This document shows positions 54,701-64,000 of a stretch of 64,000 nt of DNA, in pieces. Below the pieces are notes generated by a model. The model had not been told where the DNA came from, searched no databases, and saw nothing but the letters and a program-made list of their open reading frames with translations. Position 1 is the first letter of the stretch. Each line of letters starts with the position of its first letter. Source of the DNA: Thunnus maccoyii (taxonomy: Eukaryota > Chordata > Actinopteri > Scombriformes > Scombridae); NCBI RefSeq assembly GCF_910596095.1, contig NC_056540.1, positions 18,006,501 through 18,070,500 on the forward strand, given 5' to 3'. Position numbers and translations under genes: made by a program.

Positions 54701-55560
54701 TTACGATACCATTATGTTAAGAGACAAACAGGTCAACAGTCAACAGTCACAAAGAAAAACATGCACCACCTAGATTGTCTGACATCCCACTTAACTAGCC
54801 AAAACATCGGTGTTGTCTTCTTCTAACTTTCTCATCTGTTCAAAATACTTTATATTGGCAGGGGGCAAGAGTGGCAGATGGCCGTTGAGGGAATGATGCA
54901 TATTACCGACCCTTTGGAAACAGCTGTTTCTTTATCTTTGCCTCAGGTTCCTCTTGTTCCCAGCAACTTGTTATCTTACAGAGCAGTCTGGCAGCTTCAG
55001 CGAATGGGGAAGGGATTTGCGGCTTACTGGTTTAGTTATGTTATTTACAGTGGTGATAAATAATTTGTGCAATGAAAAACATTTGTAAGTGTGGTTTTAG
55101 TAATTATATCTCAGACTGACAATATTCTGTCAGATAATTTTGAAAAACAGAGAATGTGAAGCGATTTGTTACAATTTTTTTTTTCTTCTCAGTCATAGTT
55201 TTTCCTTAAAAGAGAAAGTCTTTATTCAGACCTTAAATTGATCTGTCTGATCACATGGAAATCTAGCTTTACAACTAAAGTTCCATCAACATGTTAGAGG
55301 CTAGTTATGTCAGTTTCTTATGTGTATACATGTGTTATCTTGTTATATATTCAAGTGTGTATGAATTACATGATCTCTCATGGCTTGTTATGCGTTACAG
55401 TATCTGAAAATCTGACTACTTTATGTCACCTTAAATAATTGTCTTGGAGGAGGCCTACTTATCTTGGGGTAAATTTTAAGCCAAGACAAGCCCAGTGAAT
55501 GGCAATAGATGACACAAACAAAGAACGGCACTCATAAACCAACTGCAAAGGCATAATAAC

Positions 55561-55566
55561 CCCCCC

Positions 55567-55613
<47 letters not shown>
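55561..55613. repeat. C9 tract plus (CA)n microsatellite
   Basis: Nine C followed by about 22 CA units; the longest pure dinucleotide run in the ahnak introns. Confidence 0.95.
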
Positions 55614-55616
<3 letters not shown>

Positions 55617-56685
55617 CCCACCCTTTTTGCTGACCACCTAGAAGTTGTATCTTGCATTGCTCTGAATAGGTATTGAGGGGATTGATAAAGTCATTGAAAT
55701 TCCTCACAGTCCCTTTCCTAGTTCGTCTCTGGTTGTCAAGTCCACCCCATAACAACACAGACAAACAGTCAGCACCATGACTCATATCCTGTTTCTTTTG
55801 TGCTGTCCCATGGATAGGCTTTTGCCACTTATATTGTTTGGTTAGAGGCAAATAGACAGTTTGCTGAAACCTACTGAATGGCTGTACATTTTTGATGTGG
55901 TAAGCTGCACCAGGCAGTTGAATGATTGTCTCATTAAAATGACTGTTGTGAATTAAGCTTTTTCAGTGTCTCATGGTGCAATATCATTCAACAGAATTGT
56001 GTCAATACTGTCAAATATTGACTGGTAGCAGTTGGCATGATCAAATCAAATGTTCAAACACTGGATGAAAACACAGCACATTGAATGACTATGATTTTTA
56101 GAGGAAACTATTTACAACAGTTATCTGTGTACAGCTTTTCTAATGAATTTTCACAGATTATTATTTAGATTCTCTGTAGTCAGAAAGTCCTCTGAACACT
56201 GAATTGTTGGTTCATGCATTGAATCATTAAATTTCTGGGTGGCTACAGTTCAGGTGGTTGAAAGCATAGTCTGTTAATGTTAAGCTTGGTGATTTGGACT
56301 ATGTGTCTTCACGTCTATGCAAAGAGTCTTTAAGCAATGTGAGTCTTTAACGCTGAACCCCTTATGTGTGTGTATGTTGGAGAGAAAATGTAATTCACTT
56401 TGGACACAAGTGTCTGCCAAATTAATGTAATGTGGAAACATGCAAACCATTGCTGGCTTGGTAGAGACACATGGCTCAGGCAGCCTTGTGTAATTAAAAG
56501 GGTGGTTTGTGGAGAGTTTGGTATCAATTAAACAATTGGTTGTCTGTTCCAAAGAGGAGAGTAGGTAGGACTAGTCGGCATGTTTGAAAAGGCAGGTCTG
56601 AGATTGATATAAACAAACCATACAATCGTGACAACTGCAACTGAGTTTACTTCAGTGCACAAAAAGACAGACAGTAATAGAAAAG

Positions 56686-57081
56686 TTAAAGGACCAATGT
56701 GTAGGATTTAGTGGCATCAAGTGGTGAGGTTGCAGATTGCAATCAACTGAATACCCCTCCCCTCCCCTTAACCCCTCCCTTTCAAACATGTAGGAGAACC
56801 TACAGTGGCTGTGAAACTTGTGAAAAATGCAAAAGGCCCTTTCTAGAGTCAGTGTTTGGTTTGTCCATTCTGGGCTACTATAGAAACATGGCGGTGCAAC
56901 ATGGTGGGCTCCGTGGATGAGGACCCACTCCCTATGTAGATATAAAGGGCTCATTCTAAGGTAACGAAAACACAACAATTCTTATTTTCAGGTGATTATA
57001 CACTAATTAAAACATACTTATGAATATTATATTCCATTTCTGCCAATAGATTCCCCTAAATCTTACACACTGGTCCTTTAA
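56686..57081. mobile_element. TTAA-flanked MITE, copy 2, in ahnak intron
   Basis: This 396-bp element is bounded by TTAA on both sides. The left end AAAGGACCAATGTGTAGGAT and the reverse complement of the right end, AAAGGACCAGTGTGTAAGAT, match at 18 of 20 positions. It is homologous to the copy in eef1g intron 6 and preserves the terminal repeats better than that copy. It has no coding capacity. Confidence 0.85.
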
Positions 57082-58196
57082 GCATGTCTGTTAATTGGCT
57101 TGATATGAACTGATAGAAGTAAGGTGAATTATTGCGACATTGTTTGCTTACTCAAATGGATTGTTTGCTTATTAAAAGGATCCAGAATTGTGCCCAGCGA
57201 TATCTAGTAAGGTCTAATGACCACACCCAATAAGTAATATATGTGCTTTTGTAATGCTGAATACACTTTAAAGATGAAAAAGGTGGATAGTGTGCACATT
57301 CAACCCTAGGTGTAGGTACAGGTGCAGGACAAAAACAGCAACAAGGAAAAGGAGGGGATGACCGTACACTGAAATTTACAAGCTCCCAATTATTTATTGC
57401 ATCAGTTCAATGCAATGTGCAAGGTCCTAATTAGGCAAAAACTTTTTGCCTTTTTTGCTTGAAGACCTTGGAGATAAAAATGTTGCAATAAATACTTGGA
57501 GGCTTGCAAATTCCAGTGTGCAGATAGCCTCTCCTTTTCCTACACCTTAAAGGTGACTAACTTTGTGATGCAGTGGTAATCATGAATACAACTACAGCAA
57601 TGTAGATTGAAACTGATATTTAGCTGCCACTAATAAACAGAATAAGAAGTTTGATGGGCATTGTGTGCATGAGCAAATACAAATATATACTTGGTTTAGT
57701 ATTAGACTACCTTGTAAATGTGGGTTGTGTTTGTGTTAAAGAGAGAGGGTGTGCGCTCACATGTTGGTGTATGTGTTTCTGTGTGTGTTTTCATAAAGCA
57801 AGCCAGCTTTAACCATCATTGTTCTCTCTATTGACATTGGAGCTGGGGTGTAGGCGCAGGATTGGGCTGCTTTCCTCACTGCAGGGTGTGGTCTGACTAA
57901 ACCCAATTTCCAAAACACGGAACACACAAGAGGGAGGGAACTGATGGTTTGGTGTTTTGGGGAGAAAGGCTGTGTTGTTTGAAAGGGTTTTAACACCATC
58001 TAGTGTTCATCATTGGGTCTTACAAGTCAGACCTGTTACAGAGCAGGGTTAGTAAATATTAAACTTAGGCAAATGTTCAAGTTATATTAAAGGTGAAAGA
58101 AGAACATTTTGTCTGGAACAAAATACTTGTGGAAGCCACATGTGGTGTTTGTCATGATTTTGTCTTAATGATTATTACTATCTTGTCTTTATGCAG

Positions 58197-58254
58197 GAAA
58201 ACCAAGGTAGAGTTTCCATCACACCAGGGCTTGAATAGAAGAACACAAAACAAG
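58197..58254 (+). other. ahnak: Possible third 5' UTR exon of ahnak
   Basis: A 58-nt segment is flanked by CTTGTCTTTATGCAG and by CAAG|GTATTT. It has no ATG and sits 126 bases before the first coding exon. The following intron would be only 125 bases. Splice sites are acceptable but the assignment is speculative. Confidence 0.3.
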
Positions 58255-58379
58255 GTATTTTATGAAGTTAAAGACACACTAAATCCACATTAATAGGTGG
58301 AAATGCATATAACTAAAGTTATATCCTCTACCTTGTGTTTTTTCTCTTGAACCCATTATTTGTATGGCCATATTTGCAG

Positions 58380-61300
58380 ATGGCTGAAGAGGAGGAAACT
58401 AGGGAGGTGCTCTTTCCAGACTGGGAGGGTCCAGACAAAACTGGCTTAACCATTGAACAGACAAGGGAAGGAGAGATCTTTGTCAAGGAGGTGAAAGGAG
58501 AGTCACCTGCAGCACGGTCTGGAAAAGTATATGAAGGTAACACTTTTTTTTCTTAAATCAGTGTCTTTTATCAAGTTTTCAAGTAAAATTTGTCTCAACT
58601 ATATGCCAACTAATGTCTAATATTCTTAAAATACGTTTTGCTGCTGTCTTCACTTAATTAATAGGTGACCAGATTGTGGGCGCTACTATCTACTTTGATA
58701 ACATGAGCTCAGAAGAAACAGCTGAGCTACTGAAGACATTGAACCGTCACAAGGTTGGACTGAAACTACAAAACAAAGGAGACAAATCCCCTTGCTGCTC
58801 ACCCCTGAGCACACCATGTCGTTCACCAATGGGCACCCTGACATGGGAAGGGAAGACCCGATTTGGAGGTTCCAGTCCAGACATCATCCTTGTAAATTTG
58901 ATTAATCTCTGAATAATCTCTAATCTCTTATTTGTTTGTTGGAAAGCTACTAAATAAAATACATGCCTTCCTTTCTTTTTCTATCAACAGAGTGGGGATG
59001 ATGAGGACTATAAGAGAATATACACAAAAAAAATAAAACCAAGGCTGAAGTCTGAAGATCTTGCAGAGGGAGTAGATGTGCGCACAGAGCGGCATAGCAG
59101 CACAAGCAGCGATGGCAGCACAATTACCACCATCACCCGCCGCATCACTACCTACACTGTGGATATGCCAGGTGGCATAAGTGAGCAACTTGAACTTTCA
59201 AGCCCAGAGTTCAAGGGGCTAAGACATGAATCTGGGGATGGCTGTCCTCGTATCAGAATCTCACATGGCAGCCCTTCAGGTAAAGTGGGAACAGAAGAGG
59301 GAGTTTTTGAGTCAAGCAATGTCTCTTACACAGGGCCACAATTTAGCTCCACAGAGACACACTTGGGCACTGGGGGAGTTCAGACCACAACAATTACAAG
59401 AGAGATAGAAAGAGAAAGAGGTACAGGTCTTAGATTTAAAGGGCCTAACTTTGGAATAACAGGGGGTAAAGGCTTTGAGATCTCAAGAGGGAGTGGAGAG
59501 CATGGAGATGGAAGCATTCAGGTGTCAGAAACAAGCATGACAATAAGAGATAGCACAAACACTGGTAGTAGGCATGTTACAAAAGGAGAGTTGGGAGGTG
59601 CAGAGGCAATCTCAACTGATGAGAATGGAGGGTCAGTTAGTCTGTCTTTACCAGGAAAAAGCATGCAGATTATGACTACATCAATGGACAAAACACAAGA
59701 GGGAAGTGTTGACACCAGTTTAGGTGAGAGGACAAAGGTGAAGGTATCTGGAATTACCATCAGTCACCCGCAGGCAAAGGAATCAGGTAGTATTCATATT
59801 CCAAATGTCACACATGATGGAGGTTCCATGGATATTGATACTGAATTGAGAGGAAGCAGGATAGGAGGATCAGTACCAACATTAGGCTATGATACCTCAG
59901 GATATTCCTCAGGGCCAGGCAAGGTTTCAATGGCGGGTGTGGATGTGAACCTTACAGGTTCAAAGTTGAAAAGTGAGGTTGATGTCAACCTGCCAAGCTC
60001 AAAGGGAGGAATAAAAGCATCAGGAATAGACACTGAAACTGAGGACACTGTAAAAATGTCAAAAATCAAGATGCCTGCATTTGGAATGAAAGGAATCAAG
60101 AAAGAGGGAACTAGTGTTGAAGTTAAACTCAGTGGTGAGACAGATATGTCAGTACCGGTGACACATGAAGAGGTGCGAAAACCTGAAATAGAAATCAAAG
60201 GTACACATATGCTAATCAAAGGTCCCAGTGCTAACATTGAAGGACCAGCTATCAAAGCTCCTAAGGTTGACATTAAAATGCCAGAAGCTGTTGTTGAAAG
60301 CACTGATGTGAAAATAAAAGGACCCAAGTTCAATTTGCCATCCATATCAGGATCAAAGATGTCAGATTTGGAAATAGGTAAAGTCAAAGGAGATATGGAT
60401 GTATCAGTTCCACAGATTAAGGGAGAGATAAAAGGTCCAGAAGTTGATGCAAATATGTCAGCTCCAAAGATTCAAGGTGAAATAAAAGCTCCAAGAGTGG
60501 ATATTGAAGGACCAGATGTTGACATTGAGTGTCCTAGTGGTAATATCAAAGGATCAAAATTTAAAGTGCCATCAAAAATCTCCATGCCAGGTGTGGATTT
60601 AGGTGTCAAAGGTCCAAAACTCAAGGGTGATATGGATATCTCAGGCCCAAAGATAGAGGGAGACATAAAAACACCTGATGTTGACATCAAAGGTCCAAAG
60701 ATCAATATTGAAGGACCAAAGGGTGGATTTGAAATGCCTAAAATCAAAATGCCATCATTTGGCTTGAAGGGTCAAAAAATGGAAGGTCCAGATATTGATA
60801 TAAACCTTCCCAAAGCTAACATTGATGTGAAAGCACCTGCTGTTGACATGGAAGTACCAGAGGTTGATGTTAAAGAACCTAATGTGAAACTTAAAGGACC
60901 CAAATTTAACATGCCAACTGTTTCAGGACCGGAAATCTCCATGCCAGGTGTGGATATCAATCTGAAAGGTCCCAAACTCAAAGGTGACATGGATGTGTCA
61001 GCTTCAAACATAAAAACACCTGATGTTGACATCAAAGGTCCAGAGGTAAATATTGAAGGGCCAAAGGGAGGATTTGAAATGCCAAAAATCAAAATGCCAT
61101 CATTTAACATTAAAGGTCCAAAAGCAGAAGGTTCAGATTTAGATCTTAACCTTCCCAAAACTGGAGCTGATATAAAGACCCCTAAAGTCGACATTAAAGC
61201 CCCAGAGATTGACATTGAGGGACCTGATGCAAAAATCAAAGGACCCAAACTGAAGATGCCCTCCATAACTGGACCAAAGATGCCTGATTTTGACATCAAA

Positions 61301-64000
61301 CTAAAAGGTCCCAAGGTTGAAGGAGATGTGAATGTTTCAGTTCCAAAAGTTGAAGGAGACATAAAAGCACCAGAGGTGGATTTTGAAGGACCAGATGTTG
61401 ACATTGAGGGCAATAAGGGTGGATTTAAAATGCCTAAATTCAAAATTCCATCATTTGGCATTAAAGGTCCAAAAGTGGAAGGACCAGAAGTTGATGTAAA
61501 CCTTCCCAAAGCAAAAATTGATGTGAAAGCACCTGAAGTTGATGTGAAAGTACCAGAGGTTGACATCGAAGGACCTGATGCAAAACTCAAAGGACCCAAA
61601 TTCAACATGCCAACCATTTCAGGACCGAAACTTTCCATGCCAGATGTGGATTTCAATCTGAAAGGTCCCAAACTCAAAGGTGATGTGGATGTGTCAGCTC
61701 CAAGGATAGAGGGAGACATAAAAACACCTGATTTTGACATCAAAGGGCCAAAGGTTGAAATTGAAGGGCCAAAGGGTGGGTTTGAAATGCCAAAAATCAA
61801 AATGCCATCATTTAACATTAAAGGTCCAAAGGTGGAGGGCCCAGATGTGGATCTCAACCTTCCCAAAGCTAACATTGATGTCAAAGCACCTGATGTTGAC
61901 ATTAAAAGTCCAGAGGTTGACATTGAAGGACCAAACGCAAAACTCAAAGGACCCAAATTCAACATGCCAACCATTTCAGGACCGAAACTTTCCATGCCAG
62001 ATGTGGATTTCAATCTGAAAGGTCCCAAACTCAAAGGTGATGTGGATGTGTCAGCTCCAAAGATTGAGGGAAACATAAAAACACCTGATGTTGACATCAA
62101 AGGGCCAAAGGTTGATATTGAAGGTCCAAAGGGTGGATTTGAAATGCCAAAAATCAAAATGCCATCATTTAACATTAAAGGTCCAAAAGTGGGGGCCCCA
62201 GATGTGGATCTCAACCTTCCCAAAGCTAACATCGATGTCAAAGCACCTGACATTGATGTTAAAGGGCCAGAGGTTGACATTGAAGGACCAAATGCGAAAT
62301 TGAAAGGACCCAAATTCAACATGCCAACCATTTCAGGACCGAAACTTTCCATGCCAGATGTGGATTTCAATCTGAAAGGTCCCAAACTCAAAGGTGATGT
62401 GGATGTGTCAGCTCCAAAGATAGAGGGAGACATAAAAACACCTGATGTTGACATCAAAGGGCCAAAGGTTGAAATTGAAGGGCCAAAGGGTGGATTTGAA
62501 ATGCCAAAGATCAAAATGCCATCATTTGGCTTGAAAGGAAAACAAGTAGAGGGTCCAGATATTGATGTACACCTCCCCAAAGGTAACATTGACATGAAAG
62601 CACCTGACGTTGACATTAAAGCTCCAGAAATTGACATTGAGGGCCCTGATGCAGAAATCAAAGGACCCAAACTCAAGATGCCATCCATAAAAGGACCAAA
62701 GATGCCTGATTTTGACATCAAACTAAAAGGTCCCAAAGTCGAGGGAGATGTGGATGTTTCAGTTCCAAAGATTGAAGGAGACATAAAAGCTCCAGGGGTC
62801 GATATTGAAGGAGTGGATGTGGACATTGAGGGCCATAAAGGTGGATTTAAAATGCCTAAATTCAAAATGCCATCATTTGGCTTGAAAGGTCCAAAAGTGG
62901 AAGGACCAGAGGTTGATGTGAACCTTCCCAAAGCTAACATTGATGTCAAAACACCTGACGTTGATGTGAAAGTACCAGAAGTTGACTTTGAAGGACCTGA
63001 CGCAAAACTCAAAGGACCCAAATTCAACATGCCAACCATTTCAGGACCAAAACTTTCCATGCCAGATGTGGATTTCAATCTGAAAGGGCCCAAACTCAAA
63101 GGTGATGTGGATGTGTCAGCTCCAAAGATAGAGGGAGACATAAAAACACCTGATGTTGATATCAAAGGTCCAGAAGTCAATATTGAAGGTCCAAAGGGTG
63201 GATTTGAAATGCCAAAGATCAAAATGCCATCATTTGGCTTGAAAGGAAAACAAGTGGAGGGTCCAGATATTGATGTAAACCTTCCCAAAGGTAACATTGA
63301 CGTGAAAGCACCTGACATTGACATTAAAGCTCCAGAAATTGACATTGAGGGCCCTGATGCAGAAATCAAAGGACCCAAACTCAAGATGCCATCCATAAAA
63401 GGACCAAAGATGCCTGATTTTGACATCAAACTAAAAGGTCCCAAAGTCGAGGGAGATGTGGATGTTTCAGTTCCAAAGATTGAAGGAGACATAAAAGCTC
63501 CAGGGGTCGATATTGAAGGAGTGGATGTGGACATTGAGGGCCATAAAGGTGGATTTAAAATGCCTAAATTCAAAATGCCATCATTTGGCTTGAAAGGTCC
63601 AAAAGTAGAAGGACCAGAAGTTGATGTAAACCTTCCCAAAGGAAAAATTGATGTGAAAGCACCTGACGTTGATGTGAAAGTACCAGAAGTTGACATCGCA
63701 GGACCTGACGCAAAAGTCAAAGGACCCAAATTCAACATGCCAACCATTTCAGGACCGAAACTTTCCATGCCAGATGTGGATTTCAATCTGAAAGGTCCCA
63801 AACTCAAAGGTGATGTGGATGTGTCAGCTCCAAGGATAGAGGGAGACATAAAAACACCTGATGTTGACATCAAAGGGCCAAAGGTTGATATTGAAGGGCC
63901 AAAGGGTGGATTTGAAATGCCAAAGATCAAAATGCCATCATTTGGCTTGAAAGGAAAACAAGTAGAGGGTCCAGATATTGATTTAAACCTTCCCAAAGGT
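58380..64000 (+). CDS. ahnak: AHNAK giant scaffold protein, 5' part (truncated by window end)
   Basis: Coding exons are 58380-58536, 58665-58891 and 58991 onward. The last stays open in one frame for 5,010 nt to the window edge, giving 1,798 residues so far. The ATG lies directly at an acceptor (TTTGCAG|ATG). Residues 9-100 form a PDZ domain (TGLTIEQ..GEIFVKEV..SPAARSG, then GDQIVGATIYFDNMSSEETA). After it comes SGDDEDYKRIYTKKIKPRLK, a segment conserved in human AHNAK. A low-complexity Ser/Gly/Thr-rich region follows (about residues 150-435), then degenerate repeats of about 118 residues. AHNAK links S100A10/annexin A2, actin and calcium channels at the plasma membrane and organises membrane repair and signalling; this is known from mammals. 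It was chosen over AHNAK2 and periaxin because of synteny with eef1g and polr2g and the PDZ sequence. The C terminus lies outside the window. Confidence 0.95.
59926..64000 (+). repeat. ahnak: AHNAK coding tandem repeat array
   Basis: Units of 115-119 residues follow the order KGPKLKGDVDVSAPKIEGDI, TPDVDIKGP, GGFEMPKIKMPSFGLKG, PEVDVNLPKANIDVKAP, EGPDAKLKGPKFNMP. The anchor PKIKMPSF recurs with starts of its CCATCATTT core at 60751, 61096, 61447, 61804, 62161, 62518, 62869, 63226, 63577 and 63934. Spacings are 345, 351, 357, 357, 357, 351, 357, 351 and 357 nt. From 62518 onward the 351- and 357-nt units alternate, giving a 708-nt dimer. The units are predicted to be extended beta-strand-like or unstructured, as in other AHNAK proteins. 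The array continues beyond the window. Confidence 0.93.

Larger units (their letters stand above)
51773..58196 (+). other. ahnak: Putative second intron of ahnak
   Basis: About 6.4 kb without a recognisable coding exon. A 180-codon minus-strand frame at 51902-52444 resembles nothing known and lacks splice or repeat support. The interval holds a long CA microsatellite and the second copy of the TTAA MITE. Confidence 0.4.

Noticed and set aside
60772-63996. A 1,074-codon open frame on the minus strand opposite the ahnak repeats.
   Set aside because: It is the antisense shadow of the plus-strand repeat. Codons of the sense repeat (Lys, Pro, Asp, Val, Gly) give no stop in this antisense frame, and because the units are multiples of three the same openness repeats. 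The predicted product is a Ser/Gly/Pro/Phe repeat with no known relative.
59926-64000. Regular direct repeats that could suggest a CRISPR array or satellite.
   Set aside because: The repeats are in frame, encode the AHNAK unit and continue an exon with a PDZ domain; the unit length of 351-357 nt is not that of a CRISPR.

Overview
This is nuclear DNA from a teleost fish, probably a spiny-rayed (percomorph) species. The evidence is spliced vertebrate genes with GT..AG introns, many (CA)n microsatellites, and repeat families typical of bony fish (hAT and TTAA-type MITEs, a Tc1 relic, a Harbinger relic, a LINE relic). Four protein-coding genes can be supported. From left to right they are: a mitochondrial AhpD-like (CxxC) protein on the minus strand (15726-20265), RNA polymerase II subunit RPB7 (polr2g, plus, 21033-25377), translation elongation factor 1 gamma (eef1g, plus, 26035-32992), and the first part of the giant scaffold gene ahnak (plus, coding from 58380 and running off the right edge). 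Exon boundaries were read by hand from splice sites; reading phase closes in every gene, and the lengths of RPB7 (172 aa) and eEF1G (437 aa) equal those of the human proteins.

Layout: 1-15.7 kb is gene-poor and repeat-bearing, with no exon I could recognise apart from a possible polyadenylation signal near 800. 15.7-33.2 kb is a compact housekeeping block. The AhpD-like gene and polr2g diverge from a 767-bp interval, and polr2g is followed by eef1g with only about 325 bp between polyA signal and start codon. 33.2-43.9 kb is a gene desert. 44-58.3 kb holds the putative 5' non-coding exons and long introns of ahnak. 58.4-64 kb holds its PDZ exons and a single giant exon of about 118-residue repeats, open to the window edge. 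In human, POLR2G, EEF1G and AHNAK also lie close together on 11q12, so the neighbourhood is conserved.

The most interesting element is not a protein gene. Three consecutive eef1g introns each carry one copy of the same 141-nt sequence with H/ACA snoRNA architecture (two hairpins, an ANANNA hinge, and ACA three bases from the end). Also notable are the exact E-x11-C-x2-C-x3-H signature in the mitochondrial AhpD-like protein, a 708-bp higher-order repeat in ahnak, a possible PDZ-only short ahnak product, and a perfect 24-bp-arm hairpin upstream of ahnak.
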